DNA of 64,000 bases from JAGVSV01 sp040766135 (GCA_040766135.1 JAXGRA010000006.1:62001-126000), one strand, 5' to 3'; shown: positions 17,343 to 26,319, numbered from the stretch's first letter. The notes: a model not told the origin generated them from the sequence alone. Numbers and translations are program-made.

Positions 17343-18746
17343 ATGTTCAGGCTCAAGGAAAATGGCACCAATGTCACCACGGAGATCCTGGCAGGAATTA
17401 CGACGTTCTTTGCCATGGCGTACATCATCGTCGTCAACCCCTCAATTCTGAGTGAATCAGGCATGGAATGGGGCGCAGTGTTTCTGGCTACCATTATCTC
17501 CGCCATTGTTGGCACACTGGTGATGGGCTTGTTTGCCAATGTCCCTTATGCGCAGGCACCCGGCATGGGCCTGAACGCATTCTTTGTGTTCACCGTTGTG
17601 TTTGCCCTCAAGTTCACCTGGCAGCAGGCGCTGTCCATGGTGTTCATTTGCGGCGTTATCAACATCCTGATTACCGTCACCCGTGTCCGCAAGTACATTA
17701 TTAAGGCTATTCCACGCAGCCTGCAAAACGCCATCGGCGGCGGCATCGGCGTGTTCATTGCTTACCTGGGCCTGCTCAACGGTCAGATTATCGACCTGAG
17801 CGGCGCTGTGCCCGCCATCGCGGTGTTCAACCAGCCGCACCTGTGGGTGTTCCTGATTGGCCTGTTTATTACCTTCATCCTGCTGATGCTCAAGGTACGC
17901 GGTGCTATCTTGATCGGCATTATCCTGTCCACCTTGATCGGCATCCCGTTTGGCGTCACCAACGCCGGTGATTCCATCACCTTCTCTGAGGCGGCCTCCA
18001 AGCTGCCCACCACCTTCGGCGTCATCTTTACCGCGCAAGGCATTCCGTCCCTGTTTAACGACATGAGCAAGCTGCCGCTGGTGCTGATCACCATCTTTGC
18101 GTTCAGCTTGTCGGATACCTTTGACACCATCGGCACCTTCATCGGCACCGGCCGCCGCAGCGGCATCTTCAGCGAAGAAGATGAGCGCCTCATGGAAACC
18201 AGCTCGGGCTTTAAGTCCAAGATGGACAAGGCGTTGTTTGCCGATGCCATTGCCACCTCGGTGGGCGCGGTAGTAGGTACGTCCAACACCACGACCTATG
18301 TGGAAAGCGCCGCAGGTATCGGCGTGGGCGGCCGTACGGGCTTGACCAGCGTTGTCGTAGCCATCTGCTTTGCCTTAAGCGCGTTCCTGGCGCAGTTTGC
18401 CAGCGCTATCCCCAATGCTGCTACTGGCCCTGCATTGGTTGTGGTGGGCATCATGATGCTATCTACCTTCAGCGAGATTAAGTGGGATGACCTGTCCGAG
18501 GCCATGCCTGCGTTCTTTGCCGGCATCTTCATGGCATTGTGCTACAGCATCTCCTACGGTATTGCTGCTGGTTTTATCGTGTACTGCCTGGTCAAGGTGT
18601 TCAAGGGTGAAGCCCGCGAAATCTCTCCCATCCTGTGGATTGCCACCGCCCTCTTCATTCTTAACTTTGTTCTGATGGCCGTCATGCCTGGCATGATTCC
18701 GCCGGCAGCGCCCGAAGTACCGGCAGCGGATGTTCCTGTGGCCTAA
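17343..18746 (+). CDS. NCS2 family purine permease (AzgA/PbuG-like)
   Basis: A 467-residue permease of the AzgA-like branch of NCS2, importing adenine, guanine or hypoxanthine by proton symport. Typical features are GITTFFAMAYIIVVNPSIL at residues 14-32, QAPGMGLNAFFVFTVV near 78, and SDTFDTIGTFIGTGRRSG in the middle, with a GTSNTTTYVESAAGIGVGG loop. About twelve membrane spans are expected. GGAGGC precedes the ATG. It is monocistronic, with its own promoter and terminator. Confidence 0.93.
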   Translation: MFRLKENGTNVTTEILAGITTFFAMAYIIVVNPSILSESGMEWGAVFLATIISAIVGTLVMGLFANVPYAQAPGMGLNAFFVFTVVFALKFTWQQALSMVFICGVINILITVTRVRKYIIKAIPRSLQNAIGGGIGVFIAYLGLLNGQIIDLSGAVPAIAVFNQPHLWVFLIGLFITFILLMLKVRGAILIGIILSTLIGIPFGVTNAGDSITFSEAASKLPTTFGVIFTAQGIPSLFNDMSKLPLVLITIFAFSLSDTFDTIGTFIGTGRRSGIFSEEDERLMETSSGFKSKMDKALFADAIATSVGAVVGTSNTTTYVESAAGIGVGGRTGLTSVVVAICFALSAFLAQFASAIPNAATGPALVVVGIMMLSTFSEIKWDDLSEAMPAFFAGIFMALCYSISYGIAAGFIVYCLVKVFKGEAREISPILWIATALFILNFVLMAVMPGMIPPAAPEVPAADVPVA

Positions 18747-18755
18747 TGAGATATT

Positions 18756-18794
18756 GCCCGTCCATCAAGCATGATGGGCGGGCTTTTGCTTTTT
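18756..18794 (+). terminator. Terminator of the NCS2 permease gene
   Basis: A 12-bp stem (GCCCGTCCATCA/TGATGGGCGGGC, one G-T pair) with a four-base loop is followed by TTTTGCTTTTT. Confidence 0.85.
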
Positions 18795-18825
18795 CAAGAG
18801 CTTTATAAAAAATTGTGCCGAGGGC

Positions 18826-18855
18826 TTGACAGGATGCCATGTGATAAGGTAGAAT
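18826..18855 (+). promoter_or_regulatory. Promoter of the tRNA cluster
   Basis: TTGACA (18826-18831) and TAGAAT (18850-18855) are 18 bases apart, 33 bases before the first tRNA. Confidence 0.75.
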
Positions 18856-18888
18856 GCACTCCGTTGCTGGTTTGGCATGTAGGTCCTT

Positions 18889-18965
18889 CGGGGTGTAGCG
18901 CAGCCTGGTAGCGCACGTGCTTTGGGAGCATGGGGCCGGGGGTTCAAATCCCTTCACCCCGACCA
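18889..18965 (+). tRNA. tRNA-Pro (TGG)
   Basis: A complete 77-base cloverleaf. Acceptor arms CGGGGTG/CACCCCG pair perfectly, the anticodon loop TTTGGGA gives anticodon TGG, and the T loop is GGTTCAAATCC. The CCA end is encoded. Confidence 0.96.
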
Positions 18966-18988
18966 GTTTCCCCCAGTGGCAACAACGT

Positions 18989-19063
18989 GGCCCCGTGGTC
19001 AAGCGGTCAAGACACCGCCCTTTCACGGCGGTAACAGGGGTTCGAGTCCCCTCGGGGTCACCA
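18989..19063 (+). tRNA. tRNA-Glu (TTC)
   Basis: A 75-base cloverleaf with acceptor GGCCCCG/CGGGGTC (one G-T pair), anticodon loop CTTTCAC (anticodon TTC), T loop GGTTCGAGTCC and encoded CCA. Confidence 0.96.
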
Positions 19064-19093
19064 TTTCCCCCTCTGCAGGGAGTTTGTGGTCAT

Positions 19094-19170
19094 GGGCCTT
19101 TAGCTCAGTTGGTCAGAGCGGCCGGCTCATACCCGGTTGGTCCGGGGTTCGAGTCCCTGAAGGCCCACCA
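19094..19170 (+). tRNA. tRNA with CAT anticodon (Met, or Ile2 read as lysidine)
   Basis: A 77-base cloverleaf with acceptor GGGCCTT/AAGGCCC, anticodon stem GCCGG/CCGGT, loop CTCATAC (anticodon CAT) and encoded CCA. It is not the initiator, because the three G-C pairs flanking the anticodon loop are absent. C4-G69 and C5-G68 are the pairs TilS favours, and the body resembles Bacillus tRNA-Ile(CAU), so this may be an AUA-reading isoleucine tRNA and not elongator methionine. Confidence 0.9.
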
Positions 19171-19177
19171 ATTCTGT

Positions 19178-19255
19178 GGCCCGGTAGTTCAGTCGGTTTA
19201 GAATGCCAGCCTGTCACGCTGGAGGTCGAGGGTTCGAGCCCCTTCCGGGTCGCCA
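19178..19255 (+). tRNA. tRNA-Asp (GTC)
   Basis: A 78-base cloverleaf with acceptor GGCCCGG/CCGGGTC, anticodon stem CCAGC/GCTGG, loop CTGTCAC (anticodon GTC), discriminator G as expected for Asp, and encoded CCA. Confidence 0.96.
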
Positions 19256-19274
19256 TTTTCCTGCTAATGGGCTT

Positions 19275-19350
19275 GCTGGTGTAGCTCAATTGGCAGAGCA
19301 GCTGATTTGTAATCAGCAGGTTGCGGGTTCAAGTCCCTTCACCAGCTCCA
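19275..19350 (+). tRNA. tRNA-Thr (TGT)
   Basis: A 76-base cloverleaf with acceptor GCTGGTG/CACCAGC, anticodon stem GCTGA/TCAGC, loop TTTGTAA (anticodon TGT) and encoded CCA. Confidence 0.96.
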
Positions 19351-19400
19351 TGGACAGTTCCCCAGCTGGGGAGCAAGCACAGCATTTGTTGTGCGCCCGT

Positions 19401-19450
19401 AAAACAGCCCTCCTGGCCATCCTTACAGGATGCATATAGGAGGGTGTTTT
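19401..19450 (+). terminator. Terminator of the tRNA cluster
   Basis: A long hairpin pairs AAAACAGCCCTCCT with AGGAGGGTGTTTT, with an inner ATCCT/AGGAT helix, and ends in TTTT, 50 bases after tRNA-Thr. Confidence 0.8.
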
Positions 19451-19466
19451 CGTTATATATTGTAGC

Positions 19467-19478
19467 ATGCAATTGCAT
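19467..19478. promoter_or_regulatory. Perfect 12-bp palindrome before rtcB
   Basis: ATGCAATTGCAT is fully self-complementary and lies in the AT-rich 45 bases between the tRNA terminator and rtcB, where the rtcB promoter must be. It is a candidate operator; no binding protein is known. Confidence 0.35.
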
Positions 19479-19498
19479 ATAAAATAAGGAGGCTGAAC

Positions 19499-20584
19499 AT
19501 GAACGTAAAGATTTTTGCGTCTGATGTGGATCCCAAAGCGCTGGAACAAGTTGATACGCTGATGCGGCAGCCCACGTTTTCTAAACAGAAGGTGCGCATC
19601 ATGCCGGATGTACATGTGGGCATTGGCTGCGTTATTGGTTTTACGTCCACACTGGGTGATTATATCATTCCATACATTGTGGGTGTTGACATTGGCTGCG
19701 GCGTGATGGCGGTCAATATTGGCAATGCCACGCCAGATGTGCAGCGTTTGGATACTGTTATCCGCACCAATATTCCGTCCGGCAGGGATGTCCACCAACA
19801 TAAACAAGCGAACACAGGGGACATGGAAAAGCTTCTCTGCTACGATGCGCTGCGCAATGTGCATCGTCTGGAGCGATCTATGGGTACGCTGGGAGGCGGC
19901 AATCATTTTATCGAAGTCAACCAAAGTGAGGGCGGCGATTATTATTTAGTGGTGCACACCGGCAGCCGTAACCTGGGCAAACAGGTGGCCGAGCATTATC
20001 AAAACATGGCCGTGCAGCGCCTCAAAAGTCAGAAAGCCGGACGCGTGCCCAGGGGGCTGGAATACCTGACAGGCAGCGATAGCAAGGCCTATCTGCATGA
20101 CATGCACCTTGTGCAAAAATGGGCGCATCAAAATCGAGAAACCATCTTGTCTGTGCTGTTGGACAAAATGAGTTGGCAGGCGCAGGGCTGCATTGAATCA
20201 GTGCACAACTATATTGATGACGGCATCATTCGTAAAGGTGCAGTCAGCGCCCGCAAAGGGGAACGCGTCATCATCCCCATCAACATGCGTGACGGCACCA
20301 TCCTGGCCACCGGCAAGGGCAACCCGGATTGGAACTGTTCCGCCCCGCATGGTGCAGGCCGTATCATGAGCCGCAAACAAGCTTTCCGCGATTTAAACAT
20401 GAAGGACTATGCTGCCTCCATGCGCGGCATATATACCACATCGGTGTCCAAGGGTACGCTGGATGAAGCCCCCATGGCCTATAAACCCATGCGGGAGATC
20501 CTGGGCGCTATCCAAGATACCGTGACCATTGATGAAGTCATTACCCCTGTTTACAACTACAAGGCAGCGGATGGCAGGGATTAA
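19499..20584 (+). CDS. rtcB: RtcB family RNA ligase
   Basis: A 361-residue RtcB, a Mn- and GTP-dependent ligase joining 2',3'-cyclic phosphate and 5'-hydroxyl RNA ends. The metal-binding VGVDIGCG is at residues 61-68, GGGNHFIEV near 132-140, HTGSRNLGKQ near 153, and the guanylylated histidine in SAPHGAGR at 284. It is shorter than the roughly 400-480 residues of classical RtcB, as in the bacterial short-form group. AAGGAGG precedes the ATG. It follows the tRNA cluster directly but is separated from it by a terminator. No archease gene is adjacent. Confidence 0.93.
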   Translation: MNVKIFASDVDPKALEQVDTLMRQPTFSKQKVRIMPDVHVGIGCVIGFTSTLGDYIIPYIVGVDIGCGVMAVNIGNATPDVQRLDTVIRTNIPSGRDVHQHKQANTGDMEKLLCYDALRNVHRLERSMGTLGGGNHFIEVNQSEGGDYYLVVHTGSRNLGKQVAEHYQNMAVQRLKSQKAGRVPRGLEYLTGSDSKAYLHDMHLVQKWAHQNRETILSVLLDKMSWQAQGCIESVHNYIDDGIIRKGAVSARKGERVIIPINMRDGTILATGKGNPDWNCSAPHGAGRIMSRKQAFRDLNMKDYAASMRGIYTTSVSKGTLDEAPMAYKPMREILGAIQDTVTIDEVITPVYNYKAADGRD

Positions 20585-20827
20585 CACGGGTAGGGGAGAG
20601 GCAGATGGAGAAGGATTCTCGCCAACGTCGTAAAACTTTCAAATCCGTGAAGATATTAACAGGGTTTATACCAAAAGATCCGTCACAACGATGCAATGAT
20701 ATCCGATATCCGTATTACTTTGTATTATATGGCAGGATAGCCATGCAGAGCAGTTCCTGTGTTATACTAATAATAAAGAAGAATGGGATGCTTACCTGTG
20801 ACGCATGGCATGAGGAGGAAAGCCGTT

Positions 20828-21148
20828 ATGGCGTGGGATATTCGTCCGCTCACTCCCGAACGCGCCGGGGAACATTTTGACTTCTTTGAAAACCGGGCCT
20901 TCACGGATGATTCGCTCTATCGCTGTTCCTGCCAAGTGTACCAGGCAACCTAGGCGAAAGTAATCGCAGCAAGGGAAGCCCAGGCACAGGGCTATTCCGC
21001 AGTGATGGGCTTTCCGGTTCAACGCGAACGGAATGCTACGAATGGGATTGCCACGGGCCGCTACACCTGTATGAACAGGCCGGGTTCTTGCAGGTCGGGA
21101 CATGTGAGGATCATCTGGTCATGCGCAAGCAATTGAATGGACATACCT
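20828..21148 (+). pseudogene. GNAT acetyltransferase remnant
   Basis: A decayed acetyltransferase. The opening IRPLTPERAGEHFDFFENRA is typical of a GNAT family in Clostridia and runs to an in-frame TAG at 20951-20953. Coding potential resumes in the same frame (EAQAQGYSAVMGFPV) and shifts by one frame near 21030 to YEWDCHGPLHLYEQAGF and GTCEDHLVMRK, the usual C-terminus. The total is too short for the family, so an internal deletion is also likely. The final frame has no stop and reads into the galM-like gene. The 240 bases before it hold nothing I can support. Confidence 0.7.
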
Positions 21149-21171
21149 ATCTGACTACGGAGGGAGATAAT

Positions 21172-22017
21172 ATGGAACCCATCATCATCCAAAACGACCA
21201 ACTGCAAGTAACCATCTCACCGCTGGGCGCGCAGATGCTGCGCATTGTGGATGCCCATGGCGATCGCCTGTGGGGCGGCGACCCGGATATCTGGGGCAGC
21301 CACGCGCCGGTGCTGTTCCCGGTGGCGGGCGCGCTGACCAACAACCAATACCGCTATGACGGCAAAACCTACACCATGGGGCGGCATGGCTTTGCCCGCA
21401 CGTCCCTGTTTACAATAACGGAGCACACGCAAAAAGCCGCTTCCTTCCTGCTGAACACCCCGCAGGACAACTACCCGTTTGACTATGCCTTTTTGGTGCA
21501 CTACCGCTTAGACGCCAACCGTGTGGTGGTGACCTATGAGATGGCCAACAACGGCACCGGCCCCATGTATGCCTCGGTGGGCGCGCATGAGGCCTATGCC
21601 ATCCAGGGCGAATTGAGCGACTGGCAGCTGGTGTTTGATATGCATGAGCGCATCGAAACCCGCGAGATGGTCAACGGACAATTGAGTGGCGCGCGCAAGC
21701 TGTACGCCGTGCACGATGACACGCTGCCCATGAATGAGGACATGTTTTACTGCGACACCATGGTGTTTGCCGATCTTCATTCGCGCGGCGTCACGCTGCG
21801 CAGCGACCATCACCCCGCCAGCGTGCATGTCTCCTTTGACGGCATGGATTATTTAATGATATGGAAAAAGCCCGGCGCGCCGTTCCTGTGCATCGAGCCC
21901 TGGTGCAACCCGCCCGAACCCGTGGGCTTTCGCGGCGATTTGACTCAAAAGCCCGGCATCATCCACATCCCCGCCGGTGACCGCGTGCAAAAGACGCATG
22001 TGATTACCTTGCGGTAA
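21172..22017 (+). CDS. Aldose 1-epimerase family protein (GalM-like)
   Basis: A 281-residue galactose mutarotase-fold protein of the LacX/YeaD-like branch. Recognisable stretches are ISPLGAQMLRIVD at the N-terminus, GRHGFARTSLF near residue 70 (the catalytic-region histidine) and LCIEPWCNPPEPVGFRGD near the C-terminus. It would interconvert sugar anomers in the cytoplasm, suiting the surrounding glycoside use. The start at 21172 follows GGAGGGAGAT; the open frame further upstream is the GNAT remnant, not part of this gene. Confidence 0.88.
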   Translation: MEPIIIQNDQLQVTISPLGAQMLRIVDAHGDRLWGGDPDIWGSHAPVLFPVAGALTNNQYRYDGKTYTMGRHGFARTSLFTITEHTQKAASFLLNTPQDNYPFDYAFLVHYRLDANRVVVTYEMANNGTGPMYASVGAHEAYAIQGELSDWQLVFDMHERIETREMVNGQLSGARKLYAVHDDTLPMNEDMFYCDTMVFADLHSRGVTLRSDHHPASVHVSFDGMDYLMIWKKPGAPFLCIEPWCNPPEPVGFRGDLTQKPGIIHIPAGDRVQKTHVITLR

Positions 22018-22050
22018 AGAACGGGAATATACAAAACCCACACAAAGCAA

Positions 22051-22080
22051 CGCACCCTGCAAGATGTCCCGCAGGGTGCG
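22051..22080. terminator. Bidirectional terminator between galM-like and beta-mannosidase genes
   Basis: A perfect 10-bp stem (CGCACCCTGC/GCAGGGTGCG) with a ten-base loop lies between two convergent genes. T-rich stretches follow on both strands. Confidence 0.7.
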
Positions 22081-22095
22081 TATTTGGTATTAAGT

Positions 22096-24660
22096 TTACT
22101 CCTTCGCCTTCGGCTTTATCGGCAGCGCCAGGGCCTGCACGCCCTCCGCCTCATCCTTGGGCAGGGAAATCACGCGGGGCACGCCGGGCAGCAGCTCGAA
22201 GTAGTTGTCGCTCAAATGCGTGCGGTCATCGATGGTTTTCAGGTACGCTACGGGTACATACACGTCGGAGTGCACGGTGACCAGCAGCTGATCGCCGCTT
22301 TGCTCGGTGTGCGTGATGCGCACGTGGGGTTGTACCAGCGGCAGCGCGCGGTAATACCCGCGCACGGTGGTGGCGGCGTCCACCTGCGGCGCATCCAGCG
22401 GCAGCACATAGGCATAGCCTGCCCCGGTGTCCGCCGGGAAGGTCATCACCTCGCTGCGCGTGAATGGCGCCTGCGTCAGCGTGGTTTCCTGGCCCTTCAG
22501 CTTTTTATCGCCAAAGGACGCGCCGCCGTACTGTACGCGCATGCTAAGCGGCTGGGGCGTTTCGTTGTGCAGGATAACGTGTACGGTGTCGCCTTTTCGT
22601 GTCAGTAGCAGCTTTTGCGGCGCAAACGCGCGCTTCAGGAAGTAAAAGCTGATCTTGCGCGTCAGGTAGTAGTCCACCGTCGTCCAGCCTGTTTCGGGCC
22701 AGCAGTCGTTGTACATCCAAATCAAATGCCCCCAGCAGTAGTCCTTCTTGCGCAGGGCGTCGGCCATCTCGCGGTACAGCACGCCGTGGTTGACCCCGCC
22801 GTACAGCAAGTACCCGGCTTCGTCCAGTTCATCGGCATCGGTAAAATACTGCGTGATGCTTTTCAAAATGGGGTTGCGCTTTTCCAGGTGGTCGCCGTGG
22901 TGAATCCACACCGGGCTGTCAAAGCGGAAGTCCTTATCCTCGCCAATGCACCGGCGCATGCTGCTTTCCATCAGCGGGCCGTGGAAGCCATACTCGCTGG
23001 AAAAGCGCGTGGTGAGGCGGTCAAAGGCCTCCAAGGGGTGCACCTGGCCCGGATAATCGCGGTTCAGCTTGGCCATCCATTTCCATACATGGCTGTCGCC
23101 CTCGTCCTGGCTGTTGGCGATATTGCCGCCAAAGGGCGAGCTGGGCAGGTAGGGGATCTCCGGGCAGTTATCCTGCACCGCGCGCGGCTGGATGTAGTTG
23201 AATATCTTGGCGCCGGGCAGGTAAGGCAGGTTTTCATCCTCCGGGAACCAGTCGGTGTAGCTTTCGTGGTTTTCGTTGTTGCCCGTCCAGATGGCCATGC
23301 AGGCATGGTTGGCCAGGCGGCGCGTCTGGTAGTCGGCTTCTTTCTTTGCCTCGTGCAAGAACCAGTCCTCATGATCCGGGTAATAGGAGCATGCATACAT
23401 AAAATCGTGCATCAGCAATATGCCGTTTTCGTCGCACGCCTCATAGAACACATCCGGCTCGTACAGGCCGCCGCCCCACATGCGCAGCATGGTAAAGTGC
23501 TGAGCCTTTGCTTCCGCAATCAGCGTGCGGTAGGTGCTGTCCGGCACGCGCAGGTAGACCGAATCCGCCGGTACCCAGTTGCCGCCCTTGCAGTAGATGG
23601 GCACGCCGTTGACCTCAAAGGCAAATGCATAGGTGTCGTCGGGTAGCTTGCTCTGATCCAGATGAATGGTGCGGATGCCGATGCGCGTTTTCTTGTAGGC
23701 GTTGGTCTGCCCCCGGCAGGTTACCTTGGCCTCTACATCGTACAGCGTTTGATCGCCATAGCCGTTGGGCATCCACAGCTGCGGGTTCTTGATCTGCACT
23801 TCCATCTGGTGATAGCTCAACCCGCCCACCACGCGCGCGTCCCTGCGGGCGCGGGCCACGGTTTTGCCCCCCAACTTGAAAGCAATATCGATGGTCACAT
23901 CATCCGTGGCGTAAAGCCGCAGCTGGTCTACCTCCACATCAATGGCCAGTGTCGCGGCCTTGCTGTCCGCGCTTTTTGTCACCACGTGCAGGTTGCTGAT
24001 GCGCGCGCCGGACACAAAGGACAGCGCAGCGCCCCGCCCGATGCCGCAGGTGGGCACGGGCTTGCACCAATCCCACCCATAGCCAAACTGCGGCTTGCGC
24101 AGGTACATGCGCTTGTCGTAAATGGCAAACTTGGAGCCCGCAAAGTGCGACACGCTGGTGTGGTTGTAAAAATCCTCCACGCCGGAGGTCAGGCGCACCA
24201 CCAGGGTGTTCTCCCCTTTGCGCAAAAACCGCTTGACGTCCTCCTCAAAGGGCACAAACGTGTTGGCATGATGCCCCACATACGCGCCGTTTATCAGGAT
24301 ATCGGCCTTGAAATCCAGCATCTCAAAGCGCAGGAAGGCCGTTTCCTCCCGGAGGTTGGCCGCGGTGACCGTAAATTTCTTGACAAACCACCAGGATAAA
24401 TCCTTGATCCACAGCGCATCCCAGGTGGCCTGCTTTTCCAGCGGCTCCTGCAGCAGCCCCTGTCTGACCAGCGGCTCAATCACATCGCAGGGCAGGTCGG
24501 CTTCCAGCCAGCCGTCGTTGCTGGGCTTGCGGTTGGCCGCGCGCGCAAAAAACCGCAGGTTGCCCTCCGGCCGCGCCAGCACCTGCGCATAATCCCGTAC
24601 GTCTACATCCAAAAACTCCGGCCGGATACGCCAGGCCTTGGTTAAATCCAGAACATGCAT
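22096..24660 (-). CDS. Beta-mannosidase, glycoside hydrolase family 2
   Basis: An 854-residue intracellular GH2 enzyme that removes terminal beta-D-mannose from oligosaccharides. The order is a sugar-binding domain (about 1-200), an immunoglobulin-like domain, a TIM barrel and C-terminal beta domains. The barrel has MWGGGLYEPDVFYEACDENG at 394-413, the acid/base Glu463 in WTGNNEN, and the nucleophile Glu556 in FSSEYGFHG. GWDWCKPVPTCGIGR near 195-209 is typical of beta-mannosidases. There is no signal peptide, so its substrate must be imported, perhaps by one of the ABC systems here. AAGGGGG precedes the ATG. Confidence 0.94.
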   Translation of the reverse strand: MHVLDLTKAWRIRPEFLDVDVRDYAQVLARPEGNLRFFARAANRKPSNDGWLEADLPCDVIEPLVRQGLLQEPLEKQATWDALWIKDLSWWFVKKFTVTAANLREETAFLRFEMLDFKADILINGAYVGHHANTFVPFEEDVKRFLRKGENTLVVRLTSGVEDFYNHTSVSHFAGSKFAIYDKRMYLRKPQFGYGWDWCKPVPTCGIGRGAALSFVSGARISNLHVVTKSADSKAATLAIDVEVDQLRLYATDDVTIDIAFKLGGKTVARARRDARVVGGLSYHQMEVQIKNPQLWMPNGYGDQTLYDVEAKVTCRGQTNAYKKTRIGIRTIHLDQSKLPDDTYAFAFEVNGVPIYCKGGNWVPADSVYLRVPDSTYRTLIAEAKAQHFTMLRMWGGGLYEPDVFYEACDENGILLMHDFMYACSYYPDHEDWFLHEAKKEADYQTRRLANHACMAIWTGNNENHESYTDWFPEDENLPYLPGAKIFNYIQPRAVQDNCPEIPYLPSSPFGGNIANSQDEGDSHVWKWMAKLNRDYPGQVHPLEAFDRLTTRFSSEYGFHGPLMESSMRRCIGEDKDFRFDSPVWIHHGDHLEKRNPILKSITQYFTDADELDEAGYLLYGGVNHGVLYREMADALRKKDYCWGHLIWMYNDCWPETGWTTVDYYLTRKISFYFLKRAFAPQKLLLTRKGDTVHVILHNETPQPLSMRVQYGGASFGDKKLKGQETTLTQAPFTRSEVMTFPADTGAGYAYVLPLDAPQVDAATTVRGYYRALPLVQPHVRITHTEQSGDQLLVTVHSDVYVPVAYLKTIDDRTHLSDNYFELLPGVPRVISLPKDEAEGVQALALPIKPKAKE

Positions 24661-24795
24661 AGGATGTCCCCCTTTTTTTCATGATGTGCTGCAAGGATTG
24701 TACCGTATAGCCGGGGTGGCTGCAAGCATGGCGCTTGACAAGCCCCGAAAACCGTTTCATGATGGACACATACTAAAATTGAAAGGAGCCCTGCC

Positions 24796-26319
24796 ATGAA
24801 AAAAACGCTGACCGGGCTGGCGTGCCTGCTTGTATGCGTGGCGCTGACGGTGCAGGCTGCGCCTTTCACCATCAACGAGATGCCGCAGGATATGAGCGAC
24901 ACCTATTACAATTACCGGCTGTCGGAGCCTGACATATCCCTGCTGCTGCCGGTGGGCACAAGCGCTGAAGTGTTTGAGGACAGCCCGGAGCGCTGTATTT
25001 TAGTCATCACCGATGCGGCGCACCCGGATGTTGTATTCTCCTTTTTCGCTTTCCAGGTGGATAACTGGGCGGACAGGGACTTGGCGCTCTACCCGGATGC
25101 TGCGCTCAACCAGGCGTTGGGCACCATCAGCGATTTCCCGGAGGCGCTTACGCCCAGCCGCACAGGCGAGGTAGGCAGCGATGTCACCGCCGTATGGGCC
25201 GATGAGGAGCGCGAGGGCATTCACAACCGGCACCTGATGGCGTTTCATCAGGGATGGGTATTTAACTGCATGGTGACCATGCCGGACGGGTCGCCGGTGC
25301 CGGAGGAATTAAGGGCCTGGCAGATGCAGGTGCTGTCCAGTGCCTTTGACGGGCAGCGCATATACGCTGATACCTGGGCGCTGCGCGAGAGCACCTTTAC
25401 GGTGCCGCAGCCCTTTTTGCTGTTTTTCCCGGCGGGCGAGCAAGGCAATTTCGCCTATTTAATCCCTGATGAAACGGGCGCTGCGCTGTCGCTTGCCGCA
25501 TTGTATGTGTTTTATGATGCAGCGCCTGTTGAGGCATCGCTGGACCGTATGGAAGAAACAGAGCTGCGCCGCGTGCTGGCTGCCTCGCAGGACGGCATGC
25601 AGGCGCAGCCCCTGCCGGAGGATACGGAGCTGGTGCGCCTGCTGGGCTATCCGGGGGTGATCCGATACGAAGTATCCGGCCTGACCATGCACGCGGCGTT
25701 GAGCGGCGGCACGCTGTTGTTAGCCGTTGACCTGCCGCGCGATGACAGCCAGCGCTGGGAGGGGGAGCTGTCGCTGGCCTGTGTGGAAGCTTTCTTAGGC
25801 CGCGAAACCACTTGGCCCACGCGCGTACCACCGGAATACGCCACGCGTTTGGAGGGCGATGCGCTAATCATCCCTGCCACGGCGGGCAACCTGCGCTTGC
25901 AGGTGCCTAATGGATATACGCACCGCGTGCTGATGGACGATGTTGATATCAAGCTGCTGGGGCTGGAGCGCGAGGGCGCGCCGCTGTACATTCTGCGTAT
26001 GATGCCCTACTGGAACGGCGTACAGACGCAAATGGAGGAGGATTCCCCCGGCCGCGCGGCGGTGTTTAACCTGGTTGCAGCAGATGTAAAAAACCTTGTT
26101 GCAAGCGACGTGCCGGACAGCGACCTGACCGCCACGCTTATCCCCGATTGCCTGCTTCATCGCACCGGCGGCGTGCTGCTGTCCGATGACGGCCTGTACG
26201 CCGTGCGTTTTGTCGCCCACGGCAGCACCCTGCTGATGCTGTCCATCTGGCAGGAGGGCGGGCAAATGAATGCAGAACAGGTGGAGGAAATGGCGAGGAT
26301 GATTGGGTTAATCCAATAA
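24796..26319 (+). CDS. Secreted protein of unknown function
   Basis: A 507-residue protein with a clear signal peptide (residues 1 to about 22, ending TVQA). I recognise no family. The mature part contains two similar blocks: near residues 50-190 and again 350-500 there are segments of the type ISLLLPVGTSAEV/LRLQVPNGYTHRV and MVTMPDG, suggesting an internal duplication of a beta-rich domain. No cysteine lipobox, LPXTG or membrane anchor is seen. GAAAGGAG precedes the ATG. It stands alone between the beta-mannosidase (divergent) and the second ABC operon. Confidence 0.7.
   Translation: MKKTLTGLACLLVCVALTVQAAPFTINEMPQDMSDTYYNYRLSEPDISLLLPVGTSAEVFEDSPERCILVITDAAHPDVVFSFFAFQVDNWADRDLALYPDAALNQALGTISDFPEALTPSRTGEVGSDVTAVWADEEREGIHNRHLMAFHQGWVFNCMVTMPDGSPVPEELRAWQMQVLSSAFDGQRIYADTWALRESTFTVPQPFLLFFPAGEQGNFAYLIPDETGAALSLAALYVFYDAAPVEASLDRMEETELRRVLAASQDGMQAQPLPEDTELVRLLGYPGVIRYEVSGLTMHAALSGGTLLLAVDLPRDDSQRWEGELSLACVEAFLGRETTWPTRVPPEYATRLEGDALIIPATAGNLRLQVPNGYTHRVLMDDVDIKLLGLEREGAPLYILRMMPYWNGVQTQMEEDSPGRAAVFNLVAADVKNLVASDVPDSDLTATLIPDCLLHRTGGVLLSDDGLYAVRFVAHGSTLLMLSIWQEGGQMNAEQVEEMARMIGLIQ

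Noticed and set aside
20605..20880. A 91-codon open frame after rtcB
   Set aside because: Its sequence is unlike any family, its end overlaps the GNAT remnant in another frame, and composition is not coding-like.
22615..24399. Long plus-strand open frames
   Set aside because: They are antisense to the GH2 beta-mannosidase with intact catalytic motifs and have no family resemblance.
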